Below, piece after piece: positions 14,964 to 23,262 of a stretch of DNA of 64,000 bases (position 1 is the stretch's first letter; every line of letters starts with the position of its first letter). Source of the stretch: Bacteroidaceae bacterium (GTDB lineage Bacteria > Bacteroidota > Bacteroidia > Bacteroidales > Bacteroidaceae); contig JAUUPT010000015.1 in assembly GCA_030843315.1 (NCBI GenBank), positions 5,666 to 69,665 of the forward strand. Direction: 5' to 3'. The notes under the pieces are model-generated. The model ran no database searches, was not told the origin of the DNA, and saw only the letters and a program-made list of their open reading frames with translations. The position numbers and the translations under genes were made by a program.

Positions 14964-16271
14964 ATGAGAACACTAATAATCTTATTTTTATGTCTCATCG
15001 TCCATTCATGTGATAGCAGGCAAAAGCGATTGGAAGAAGTTAAAACGGCATTGGATGATGAATCTGCCGATTTAATCGAGATATTTGCCGGACACGACGA
15101 CGAAGGCAAATATCATATCAATGAAGATGCGCTTAAAGTTGTAGAATTATACTCCACCGATACATGTAGTTATTACTTTGAAGAAGCGGTAAGATTTACA
15201 GAAATCATAGCATTTAATCCGGAGGACGAGCGGGAGCGATTGGCAAATTATCCTGCGCTGATGAAATATGAAGTTGAGGACCGGCGCCGGATTGTAGCTT
15301 ATATGATAAACACATTGCAGCCTATTTATGAGAAGTTCAACCCTTTATGCGTCACCATGCCGGGATATGGCCTTCCGGATGCGTACGATATCGGAATTAT
15401 TGATTGTTTCTGGAACATCTGCTTTAATGACAGGGAACTGATAAAGGAAATCGAAGCGAACCATTGCTACGGCTTGCCCCATCTGACGGAACTGATAGAG
15501 AAGATGCGCCGGGACGAACGCTTTATAAATAAGGATACGGGAGCTTTGGAGTCTTGGCTGTTTTCGCCGCAGGATTATACTGCAGGCTCATTGATAGAAC
15601 CGGACAGAACCCTATTGCCCGAGGATGAAGAAGCGGAGATAGACATCCTTTTGCCGGCAGGATATAGAGATAGCCAGCTATCCGATTTTGACCATATGTA
15701 TTCGGAGGCTTGGTATGATTTCTATCAAGGTGCGGATAGCTCTTTTTATATGAATGAGGCAACGATAAAGCTGGAAAACTTTTATGATGGTTGCATCGGA
15801 GACTCTGTGCCGAGTGTTTCTTCCGGCAGAGAAAACAGCATCGTACTGATAAAAGGCATTGTGCTCCAAGACAGTCTAATGGAAACCAAGCCCATGCCGG
15901 GTACTATTTTTGTGGGAGTGGAGTATGAATTTGAATTTCATAATCAGAAATATCTGTTACGTGGCGATGGAGTATTGGACGATGATAAGGAAAGCAATGA
16001 TGGCTGGAATGCCGTGAAGAATTATAAGCTCTATTTGTCGAAAGCAAGCGCGGACGAGGAACAGTTGCTAATAGCTATGCCTGAATTCCAGGATACTTGC
16101 GTAGAACTACTTTGGATGGGAGACATGGATTTGGATGGTCGTCCTGATTTTATATTTGACGTTTCGGGCGATTATGAATCCAAGGCCGTTGTATTGTTTT
16201 TATCATCCAAAGCCGATGAAGGTTCGTTGGTAAAATGTGTAGGACATTCGGAATATGTCTTTGATTGCTGA
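14964..16271 (+). CDS. Lipoprotein of unknown function
   Basis: A 435-residue protein with a lipoprotein signal: MRTLIILFLCLIVHSC puts the lipidated Cys at residue 16. The rest is acidic and without domains I recognise, except a DMDLDGRPDFIFD stretch near residue 390 that looks like the calcium-binding loop of FG-GAP or EF-hand-like repeats. A TACCTTTGG promoter box lies at 14935-14943, about 20 bp before the ATG. The last 100 nt overlap tail to tail with the AraC gene on the other strand. It is most likely anchored to the outer membrane or its inner face; no function is assigned. Confidence 0.75.
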   Translation: MRTLIILFLCLIVHSCDSRQKRLEEVKTALDDESADLIEIFAGHDDEGKYHINEDALKVVELYSTDTCSYYFEEAVRFTEIIAFNPEDERERLANYPALMKYEVEDRRRIVAYMINTLQPIYEKFNPLCVTMPGYGLPDAYDIGIIDCFWNICFNDRELIKEIEANHCYGLPHLTELIEKMRRDERFINKDTGALESWLFSPQDYTAGSLIEPDRTLLPEDEEAEIDILLPAGYRDSQLSDFDHMYSEAWYDFYQGADSSFYMNEATIKLENFYDGCIGDSVPSVSSGRENSIVLIKGIVLQDSLMETKPMPGTIFVGVEYEFEFHNQKYLLRGDGVLDDDKESNDGWNAVKNYKLYLSKASADEEQLLIAMPEFQDTCVELLWMGDMDLDGRPDFIFDVSGDYESKAVVLFLSSKADEGSLVKCVGHSEYVFDC

Positions 16272-17083
16272 CAATTCTTAATTAATAGGGCATTCCGATA
16301 CTCCGACGGAGAGTACCCTGTGTGCTTCTTGAAGTAACGGCTGAATGTTGATGGATCGGGGAAGTGGAACATCCATGTCACCTCTTGTACGGACAGTGTT
16401 GCTGACTGCAAAGCCACTTTCATTTCCAGTATAGCGTAGTTGTCAATCCATTGTTTGGCGGTATAGCCCATAGTCTGCTTGATTACCTTGCTCAGATGGC
16501 GGACGGTAACACAGAGACGGTCGGCATAGTAATCGACGGAACGAAAACGGCGTATGTCTTCCTCGACCATTGAAACAAACTTATCTTTGAGTTGCCAGCA
16601 GGCTGTGGTAGATTGGGTGTCGCTGTAAATACGCTCGGCCTTTTCGGCTATTTCGTATAGTATCATTCTGACACAAAGTGCTATTTGTTCACTCTGATAA
16701 CGATTCCCGTTATCAGCGAGTTTCAACTTGAGTAACTGCAAATATTGACACATCAGGTTTTGCCCTTCTTCACGAAAGGAACAACCGTTATGCTCTCTGA
16801 GAAATGACACCTTATCGGACGGGAACGAATAGAACAGGTTGTGAAGGAATTCTTTGGAAAATGAAACGGAGATGAGTCCCAGCGATTCGTCCGCCTCGCA
16901 ATAAAGAACGATCTGTTCAGGGAAAATCATTATGGTACTGCCGGAACTCAACTCATATAAATGCTGGTTTATGTAGATGCGGATATGCCCCGACTCGCAG
17001 AACAGCAGTTCGCCATGTTCGGAGCGGAATGGCTGCTGCGGCACGCTATCAGATGTGATGCTTGCTATTGATAATTTATCCAT
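16172..17083 (-). CDS. AraC-family transcriptional regulator
   Basis: A 303-residue protein with an N-terminal cupin-like sensing part (GELLFCESGHIRIYINQHLYEL) and a C-terminal AraC double helix-turn-helix (VDYYADRLCVTVRHLSKVIK and PSTFSRYFKKHTGYSPSEYR). I use ATG 17083, which has AAAGGA in front; the GTG at 17101 would lie at or before the predicted transcript start (TAACTTTGC, complement of 17103-17111). After the usual end of the family a tail of about 36 residues continues into the 3' end of the neighbouring lipoprotein gene. It is divergent from the YczE-like membrane gene, with paired inverted repeats between them, so it probably controls that gene and itself. Confidence 0.85.
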   Translation of the reverse strand: MDKLSIASITSDSVPQQPFRSEHGELLFCESGHIRIYINQHLYELSSGSTIMIFPEQIVLYCEADESLGLISVSFSKEFLHNLFYSFPSDKVSFLREHNGCSFREEGQNLMCQYLQLLKLKLADNGNRYQSEQIALCVRMILYEIAEKAERIYSDTQSTTACWQLKDKFVSMVEEDIRRFRSVDYYADRLCVTVRHLSKVIKQTMGYTAKQWIDNYAILEMKVALQSATLSVQEVTWMFHFPDPSTFSRYFKKHTGYSPSEYRNALLIKNCQQSKTYSECPTHFTNEPSSALDDKNNTTALDS

Positions 17084-17102
17084 TGTGAATCCTTTTTGCA
17101 CT

Positions 17103-17207
17103 GCAAAGTTAATAATTCAAAGGTAACAAGAGGTTGGAATGTTACTTTTTGCACATTATAAGCCGTTTTTTCATAAATGCCACCTCGAAACAAACGGCTA
17201 CCTTCGC
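17103..17207. promoter_or_regulatory. Divergent promoters with two inverted repeats
   Basis: TAACTTTGC on the - strand (17103-17111) serves the AraC gene, and TACCTTCGC on the + strand (17199-17207) serves the membrane gene. Between them lie GTAACA/TGTTAC (17123-17128 and 17140-17145, 17 bp apart) and AGCCGTTT/AAACGGCT (17161-17168 and 17192-17199). The second touches the + strand box. These are likely AraC operators. Confidence 0.55.
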
Positions 17208-17231
17208 AGCCGAATTAAATCAATAAGTTAT

Positions 17232-17888
17232 ATGAGTAAAAGAGAATTAACAGCCCGTTACGGCCTTTTTCTTGCGGGACTGTACATCATGGCTTCCGGC
17301 ATAGCGCTGACCATCAAAGCCGGACTTGGAGCTTCATCCATTTCATGTTGGCCTTATGTGCTTAGTTTGAAATATCCTGTTTCGCTGGGCACTTTTGTTT
17401 TTGGATTGAATGTAATCCTGATTATAGGGCAGATGGCTATCCTGAAACATGACTTCAAAAAGATTCAGTATCTTCAGATACCGATATCCTTTCTTTTCAG
17501 TGCATTTATTGACCTGTCCATGTTGTTGTTTGTTTCTGTCGTCCCCGAAAGTTATCCGGCAAGATGCGCGGTGTTGCTTGCCGGTTGTCTCTTGACAGGA
17601 TTGGGGATATCGATGGAAGTTACTGCTAACGTGGTCATGCTTTCGGCAGAGGCATTTATACAGGCGGTGGTAATCAAAAGCGGAAAGGAGTTCGGGTATC
17701 TTAAAATCTGTTTTGACGTGAGTTGCACGTTGCTGGCAGCCGTATCTTCGCTTTTGCTTTTGGGCGGCATATCGGGAGTGAGGGAAGGAACCGTAGCTGC
17801 TGCCATTTTCGTAGGACTTTTTGCCCGTTTCTTTCTTCACATGACTCCCCGGCTTCGCAAAAGACTCGTTCGGGCAGTTTCAAGATAA
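17232..17888 (+). CDS. YczE/YitT-like membrane protein
   Basis: A 218-residue, strongly hydrophobic protein with about five to six membrane segments. The opening (RYGLFLAGLYIMASGIALTIKAGLGASSIS) and the second block (PVSLGTFVFGLNVILIIGQ) match the YczE/YyaS/DUF6198 type of integral membrane proteins, whose transported substrate is not known. I use ATG 17232; the frame is open upstream from 17139 but that part crosses the promoter and the operator repeats. It is divergent from an AraC regulator, which probably controls it. Single gene; no terminator is clear downstream. Confidence 0.7.
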   Translation: MSKRELTARYGLFLAGLYIMASGIALTIKAGLGASSISCWPYVLSLKYPVSLGTFVFGLNVILIIGQMAILKHDFKKIQYLQIPISFLFSAFIDLSMLLFVSVVPESYPARCAVLLAGCLLTGLGISMEVTANVVMLSAEAFIQAVVIKSGKEFGYLKICFDVSCTLLAAVSSLLLLGGISGVREGTVAAAIFVGLFARFFLHMTPRLRKRLVRAVSR

Positions 17889-18035
17889 TTAGATATTTGT
17901 CCTCTCTCGATGAGATAGAATAAAAAAGTTCTCCGATTAGTGTCAGTATTTTGCGGAATGACAGACTAAACTATCAAAAGAAACAAAATAACGAACTAAT
18001 CTTTCGTTTCATTCATTAATATAAAAAGAGGATAT

Positions 18036-19133
18036 ATGAGAACTATTATTTTATCTATTGCGTTGCTGGCTTTTACAGGACTGGCAACTGCACAAAAAAC
18101 AATGAGCGGACAGCTCTCTAAAAATACGAATATGAGTGATGTAAAAGAAATCTATTTTGCAGGCGGATGTTTCTGGGGAACAGAACATTTCATGAAGCAG
18201 ATTAATGGCGTTGTCGATACACAGGTGGGCTATGCCAATGGAAAAATGAGTATTAAGAATCCTACTTACGAGCAGGTTTGCAATGACAACACCGGATTTG
18301 CCGAGACAGTGAAGGTGAGTTACAACCCGCAGCAAGCTGACTTGAAGTTGTTGATAGATCTTTTCTTCAAAACGATAGATCCGACAACTCTCAACCGGCA
18401 GGGTAATGACAGGGGAACGCAGTATCGCACCGGCATTTATTATGCTGATAAAGCCGATCTGCCTCTTATCAGACAGACTGTGGAAGTTTTGGCAAAAGAA
18501 TATTCCAGGCCGGTGGTGGTGGAAGTCGAACAGATAAAGAATTTCTATCCTGCCGAAGACTATCACCAGGATTATTTAGGCAAGCATCCGGATGGTTACT
18601 GTCATATCAGTCCTGAATTATTCGATATGGCGAAGAAGGCCAATATGAAAAGTGAAATGACGGGAGCAACCTCTGTCTCTCAAAAGAAATATCGGAAACC
18701 GGATGATGCAACATTGCATGCCACACTGACGGCCGAGCAGTATGCAGTGACGCAAAAGAATGCAACCGAAAGAGCTTTTCAGAATGAATATTGGGATGAG
18801 AAGCGTGAAGGGCTATACGTTGATATAACTACCGGCGAACCTTTATTCATCTCGACCGATAAGTTTGACTCCGGTTGTGGATGGCCCAGTTTCTCAAAAC
18901 CCATAGACAAGAGTCTGGTTGTGAAAAAGATGGATGACTCTTACGGTATGGAGCGGATAGAAGTGCGCAGCAAAACCGGAAATGCACATTTGGGGCACGT
19001 TTTCGATGACGGTCCGGCAGATAAAGGCGGATTGCGCTATTGTATCAACAGTGCATCGCTGAAGTTTATTCCGAAGGAAAAGATGAAAGAGGAAGGATAT
19101 GGTGATTATCTTTCTCTACTTGATAAGAAATAA
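18036..19133 (+). CDS. msrAB: Exported methionine sulfoxide reductase MsrA-MsrB fusion
   Basis: A 365-residue protein with a signal peptide (MRTIILSIALLAFTGLATAQ), so it acts in the periplasm. The MsrA domain shows the catalytic GGCFWG near residue 43 and reduces the S form of methionine sulfoxide. The MsrB domain, from about residue 225, shows GCGWPSF and the catalytic RYCINSASLKF near 330 and reduces the R form. The two CxxC zinc sites of many MsrB proteins are missing here (VDITTGEPLF in place of a Cys pair). AGAGG lies just before the ATG; TATTTTGCG at 17947 is a possible promoter box. It repairs oxidised proteins of the envelope. Confidence 0.93.
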   Translation: MRTIILSIALLAFTGLATAQKTMSGQLSKNTNMSDVKEIYFAGGCFWGTEHFMKQINGVVDTQVGYANGKMSIKNPTYEQVCNDNTGFAETVKVSYNPQQADLKLLIDLFFKTIDPTTLNRQGNDRGTQYRTGIYYADKADLPLIRQTVEVLAKEYSRPVVVEVEQIKNFYPAEDYHQDYLGKHPDGYCHISPELFDMAKKANMKSEMTGATSVSQKKYRKPDDATLHATLTAEQYAVTQKNATERAFQNEYWDEKREGLYVDITTGEPLFISTDKFDSGCGWPSFSKPIDKSLVVKKMDDSYGMERIEVRSKTGNAHLGHVFDDGPADKGGLRYCINSASLKFIPKEKMKEEGYGDYLSLLDKK

Positions 19134-19174
19134 TGAAAAAAGAGTATCTTTGTAGGAGATAAAACGATGAGCGT

Positions 19175-19750
19175 ATGCAGCAAAATGAAATCTCCACATC
19201 GGCTTTCGAGCTGGAAAGCTGGATAGATGACTATTCACAAATCCTGTTGGAACGGGCATATTATATGCTTTCTGATAAAGAAGATGCCAAAGATGTGGTT
19301 CAAGAGGTTTTCTTTTCCGCTTACAAAAGCAGGGATTCGTTTCAAGGAAAAAGTTCGCCGTTAACCTGGCTGACAAGTATCTTGCATCACAAAGTAGCCG
19401 ATATATATAAGAAACGGTATAATGGAAGTGCTCCGTCATTCTCTTTCGATACGTTTTTTGATAAACATGGCGAATGGATTGAACCCGATGTGGCGGACCC
19501 TTGGGAAGAGGACGAGTTTGCAGTAAGTGCGCTGTTGAATAATGACAGCTTTTATGAGGTATTCAATCAATGTCTTGAAAATCTGCCCCGGCAATGGTTG
19601 ATTGTAGTCAATAAATGCTATCTCCAGGAACAAAAGGCAGCCGAAATATGCCGTGAGTTGAATCTATCGGCTGCCAATTACTGGAAATTATTGCAGCGCA
19701 GCCGTCTTCAGTTAAGGAAATGTATTGATGTTCATTGGTTTAAATCGTAG
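19175..19750 (+). CDS. ECF-type RNA polymerase sigma factor
   Basis: A 191-residue sigma-70 family protein with region 2 at residues about 25-75 (YYMLSDKEDAKDVVQEVFFSAY, then TWLTSILHHKVADIYKKR) and region 4 near 135-180 (EICRELNLSAANYWKLLQRSRLQLR). The linker of about 50 residues is acidic. A TATCTTTGT box at 19145-19153 puts the transcript start within about 20 nt of the ATG. The gene after it, 7 bp downstream, looks like a small zinc-finger anti-sigma factor, so the two probably form a regulatory pair. The neighbouring msrAB might hint at an oxidative signal, but that is only position. Confidence 0.88.
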   Translation: MQQNEISTSAFELESWIDDYSQILLERAYYMLSDKEDAKDVVQEVFFSAYKSRDSFQGKSSPLTWLTSILHHKVADIYKKRYNGSAPSFSFDTFFDKHGEWIEPDVADPWEEDEFAVSALLNNDSFYEVFNQCLENLPRQWLIVVNKCYLQEQKAAEICRELNLSAANYWKLLQRSRLQLRKCIDVHWFKS

Positions 19751-19757
19751 CTCAAAG

Positions 19758-20033
19758 ATGCTAAAAGAGTTTATACATATATTTACGCTGTCGTGTAAGC
19801 AAGCTACATATTTAATAGAAAAGCGTATCCACGTTCCTCTGTCCATGACGGAGAGAATGCGTTTGGCAATCCATCTTTGGCTTTGCAAGCTGTGCCGTGC
19901 ATACGATGCAAAGGCTGTTTTCCTGGATCGTGTGATGAAGAAAGGAACTAAGAAAAAGACTTGTAACTGCCAATTCGAAGAGGATGAAGTGGAACAGTTC
20001 AAGGTAGGCATAAAAGAAAAAATAAACGGGTGA
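19758..20033 (+). CDS. Small Cys-containing protein, probable anti-sigma partner
   Basis: A 91-residue protein starting MLKEFIHIFTLSCKQATYLIEKR, with a later LWLCKLCRAYDAK motif. The order SCKQAT(..)IE and a CxxC within an amphipathic helix resembles the short zf-HC2-like anti-sigma factors found after ECF sigma genes in Bacteroidetes. No membrane segment. I chose ATG 19758, 8 bp after the sigma stop; a start inside the sigma gene is possible (19725) but less likely. Function is inferred from size, Cys layout and position. Confidence 0.7.
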   Translation: MLKEFIHIFTLSCKQATYLIEKRIHVPLSMTERMRLAIHLWLCKLCRAYDAKAVFLDRVMKKGTKKKTCNCQFEEDEVEQFKVGIKEKING

Positions 20034-20083
20034 TACGATAATCTCCCCCTGATAATCTAATAACTTAAAACAACCAACGTATT

Positions 20084-21586
20084 ATGAATCAAGAACTGGC
20101 AATGAGCCCCAATTTATTGGTGGTTGATCTTCAAAAACCGGCTTCCGAATTTACGAAAGCAGACATCATCTCTTATATCGAGAAGAATGATATCCAGATG
20201 GTGAACTTTATGTATCCCGCAGCAGACGGGCGACTGAAGACGTTGAATTTTGTCATCAACAATGCTGCTTATCTCGATGCCATACTTACTTGCGGCGAAC
20301 GTGTGGACGGTTCGAGCTTGTTTCCGTTTATCGAGGCAGGCAGTAGCGACTTATATGTAGTGCCTCGTTTCCGCACTGCTTTTGTCGATCCGTTTTCTGA
20401 TCTGCCTACACTCGCCATGCTCTGCTCTTTCTTTAATAAGGATGGCGAACCGCTGGAAAGCTCTCCGGAATATACCCTGCACAAAGCCTGCCGGGCTTTT
20501 ACCGATGTAACGGGTATGGAGTTCCAGACAATGGGAGAGTTGGAATATTATGTCATCTCAGAGAACGATGGCTTGTTCCCTGCTACCGACCAGCGTGGAT
20601 ATCATGAATCGGCCCCTTATGCCAAGTTCAATCAATTCCGTACGGAATGCATGTCGTATATTGCTCAGGCCGGCGGACAGATAAAATACGGTCATTCTGA
20701 GGTTGGCAACTTTACGCTCGGCGATAAGATCTACGAGCAGAATGAGATAGAATTCCTTCCCGTACGTGCCGACTATGTTGCTGACCAGCTGATGATAGCC
20801 AAATGGGTGATTCGCAATCTGGCTCACGAATATGGGTATAACATTACTTTTGCTCCGAAGATTACAGCAGGCAAGGCAGGTTCGGGTCTTCATATCCACA
20901 TGCGCATTATGAAGGACGGGCACAATCAGATGTTGCAGGATGGCGTACTTTCCGAAACTGCCCGGAAGGCTATTGCGGGAATGATGCAGTTGGCACCTTC
21001 TATCACGGCTTTCGGCAATACGAATCCTACTTCTTATTTCCGCCTTGTTCCCCATCAGGAAGCGCCTACCAATATTTGTTGGGGCGACCGTAACCGCTCT
21101 GTGCTGGTACGCGTTCCGCTGGGCTGGTCGGCAAAAACAGATATGTGTATGCTCGCCAATCCGCTGGAAAGTCCGAGCCACTATGATACTACGCAGAAGC
21201 AGACGGTAGAGATGCGTTCGCCGGACGGTTCAGCCGATTTATATCAATTGATAGCCGGACTCGCCGTGGCCTGTCGCCATGGCTTCGAGATAGATAATGC
21301 TTTGGCTATTGCCGAGAAAACGTATGTAAATGTAAATATTCACAAGAAAGAAAACGAAGATAAATTGAAGCAATTGGAACAACTTCCCGATAGTTGCGCC
21401 GCTTCTGCCGATTGCCTGGAAAGACAGCGTGCTATCTTTGAACAATACCGGGTATTCAGCCCTGCAATGATTGACGGTATTCTCGCCAAGTTGCGCTCTT
21501 ACGGAGATAAGACTCTGCGTAGCGAGATACAGGATAATCAGGAAGAGATGCTGAAGTTAGTCGAGAAATATTTCCATTGTGGATAA
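20084..21586 (+). CDS. glnA: Glutamine synthetase family protein (GSI-like)
   Basis: A 500-residue enzyme with the N-terminal beta-grasp part (MVNFMYPAADGRLKTLNF) and the catalytic barrel: metal-binding MGELEYYV near residue 149, SGLHIHM near 267, the NPTSYFRLVPHQEAPTNICW loop near 312 and RVPLGW near 346. It makes glutamine from glutamate and ammonia with ATP in the cytoplasm. The length fits GSI and is much shorter than the GSIII enzymes also found in Bacteroides, so the strain may carry more than one type. The classic GSI adenylylation Tyr loop is not obvious. It stands alone between the sigma pair and a convergent gene. Confidence 0.85.
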   Translation: MNQELAMSPNLLVVDLQKPASEFTKADIISYIEKNDIQMVNFMYPAADGRLKTLNFVINNAAYLDAILTCGERVDGSSLFPFIEAGSSDLYVVPRFRTAFVDPFSDLPTLAMLCSFFNKDGEPLESSPEYTLHKACRAFTDVTGMEFQTMGELEYYVISENDGLFPATDQRGYHESAPYAKFNQFRTECMSYIAQAGGQIKYGHSEVGNFTLGDKIYEQNEIEFLPVRADYVADQLMIAKWVIRNLAHEYGYNITFAPKITAGKAGSGLHIHMRIMKDGHNQMLQDGVLSETARKAIAGMMQLAPSITAFGNTNPTSYFRLVPHQEAPTNICWGDRNRSVLVRVPLGWSAKTDMCMLANPLESPSHYDTTQKQTVEMRSPDGSADLYQLIAGLAVACRHGFEIDNALAIAEKTYVNVNIHKKENEDKLKQLEQLPDSCAASADCLERQRAIFEQYRVFSPAMIDGILAKLRSYGDKTLRSEIQDNQEEMLKLVEKYFHCG

Positions 21587-21609
21587 TCAAAACCTAATTA
21601 TTTCAGCAG

Positions 21610-23250
21610 TCAAAGGGACGACGCCTTAAAGACCGGCATTGCCTTTTGTATCTCCGATTCAAATCCAAACCAATACCCTTCCTCTGCTTTTTCGCCGACA
21701 GGCAGGAAGCAGAGGCGAAGGGTATCTTTGTATTCTCCGTAGATTACATTCCAATGCTCCGGTGGGATTTGGCGCTTGGTTTTTACTTTCTCTGCCGGCG
21801 CTTTCTTCAATGACATACCTGCTTCTATCCAAGCGATGGTGACTGCAATCTGATAGTCGGGATAATTGATTCCGCAGAATTCATAAAGGGTTAGTCCGCG
21901 CTTTTCCAGACTCATCGGCTGGTCTATAAGATTCTTTTGTACCAGATATTCCAGGAAAAGGTGAAGGAAGTTCTCGTCATCTAAAATCAGTGTGCGGGTG
22001 ATGGCTTGCCAGGCGGGTGTATTATAAAACCCATCCAGCAACCGCGACAGTTGGCGGGCAGTTTGCAGTTCGCTCACGCTGATCTCGTTCGTTTCCAGCA
22101 CCTCATAGGGTGGGAAAGGGGAGTATCGGATGCCCAGTTCTTCGGCTCTTCTTCGCATTTCCGTACCGGGAAGCAGTTTCAATGACTCCAGTTGTATTTC
22201 GCCGGCATTGTATTCGGCAAGAGTGCGCACATCTTCAAATATTTCGGATAGACGGTACAGAGGCAATCCGGCGATGAGGTCGGCATGGGTTTCCATGTTG
22301 GATAGGGAGCACAGGAATTTCAATCCCTTCAGCGCATCGTTCAGTTTACCCATTCGCCGGCTCTTTTGGAGAACGGGCTCGCGCAGGCTTTGTATGCCGG
22401 CTTCAAGATGAAGCAATCCTTCGGGCAGTTGTTGCAATTCTTCTTTCAGTTCTTCGGACAATAGGGCAGGGTGCATCTCCAGATGAAAACGTATATCCGG
22501 GGAGAATTCTAAAAACAGTTGCAGTAATTCCTTTGCCCGGCGAGCGTTATAGTTGAATGTCCGGTCCAGGACACGAACATTCTTGATGCCATGCTGATGG
22601 ATAATCTGAAGGCGTTTCCGGATGTCCTCAATAGATAGCGTGCGCACCGGCTTTTCTCCACCGCTCACACAGAAGGCACAAGTATTGAAGCATCCCCGCG
22701 TTGTTTCGAGTTGTACAAAGGGCTTGCTCCAATTAAAGAAACGGCTCTTTTCAGGCGGTACAAGATCTGAGAAATTCAGTACGCGGGCTATTCCATTATC
22801 CGTGTATTGTCCTTCACGGTCAAGATAGCATAGTCCCGGAATAGTATTCCATTCCCCGGGTTGGTCCCAGCAGTTCAGCCATTGCGGAAACACTTCTTCT
22901 CCTTCTCCCCTGAACACACAGTCGATGAAAGGATTCTTACGAAGGAATTCTTCGTTATCTCCCAGAAACTCCGGCCCACCCAGTATGAAGCGGCTTTGAG
23001 GTAACAATGCTTTTAGTCTTGCCGTGATGTGCAGCAGTTGCTCATGATTGAACAGCCAGGCTGTTGCTGCCAGGATATCGGGGCGATACCTGTATATTTC
23101 ATCGACAATCATTCCCACGTTTTCATTAATAGTAGTAGATACTATTTCCCATTCTATAGAGTCGTCGTCGGCAATCTGTGCGTGCAGCGCAGGGAGTGCC
23201 AATGAAGAGTGTGCGTATGAACTGTTGAGGTCTATCCAGAGAATTTTCAT
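21610..23250 (-). CDS. B12-binding-domain radical SAM protein (DUF4080 type)
   Basis: A 546-residue protein. The first 130 residues form a cobalamin-binding-like fold (MKILWIDLNSSYAHSSLALP, then FILGGPEFLGDN). The radical SAM cluster motif TTRGCFNTCAFC is near residue 188, with the GGEK glycine stretch just after. The last 170 residues fit DUF4080. Such enzymes are predicted to carry out radical methylation or rearrangement; the substrate is unknown. The gene lies 12 bp after the TPR/AraC regulator on the same strand, but that may be chance, since each can be read alone. It is convergent with glutamine synthetase with 23 bp between them. Confidence 0.85.
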   Translation of the reverse strand: MKILWIDLNSSYAHSSLALPALHAQIADDDSIEWEIVSTTINENVGMIVDEIYRYRPDILAATAWLFNHEQLLHITARLKALLPQSRFILGGPEFLGDNEEFLRKNPFIDCVFRGEGEEVFPQWLNCWDQPGEWNTIPGLCYLDREGQYTDNGIARVLNFSDLVPPEKSRFFNWSKPFVQLETTRGCFNTCAFCVSGGEKPVRTLSIEDIRKRLQIIHQHGIKNVRVLDRTFNYNARRAKELLQLFLEFSPDIRFHLEMHPALLSEELKEELQQLPEGLLHLEAGIQSLREPVLQKSRRMGKLNDALKGLKFLCSLSNMETHADLIAGLPLYRLSEIFEDVRTLAEYNAGEIQLESLKLLPGTEMRRRAEELGIRYSPFPPYEVLETNEISVSELQTARQLSRLLDGFYNTPAWQAITRTLILDDENFLHLFLEYLVQKNLIDQPMSLEKRGLTLYEFCGINYPDYQIAVTIAWIEAGMSLKKAPAEKVKTKRQIPPEHWNVIYGEYKDTLRLCFLPVGEKAEEGYWFGFESEIQKAMPVFKASSL

Positions 23251-23262
23251 GTTTTAACAGGA

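Noticed and set aside
17084..17101. GTG start for the AraC gene at 17101
   Set aside because: Lies at the predicted transcript start; ATG 17083 has a ribosome binding site.
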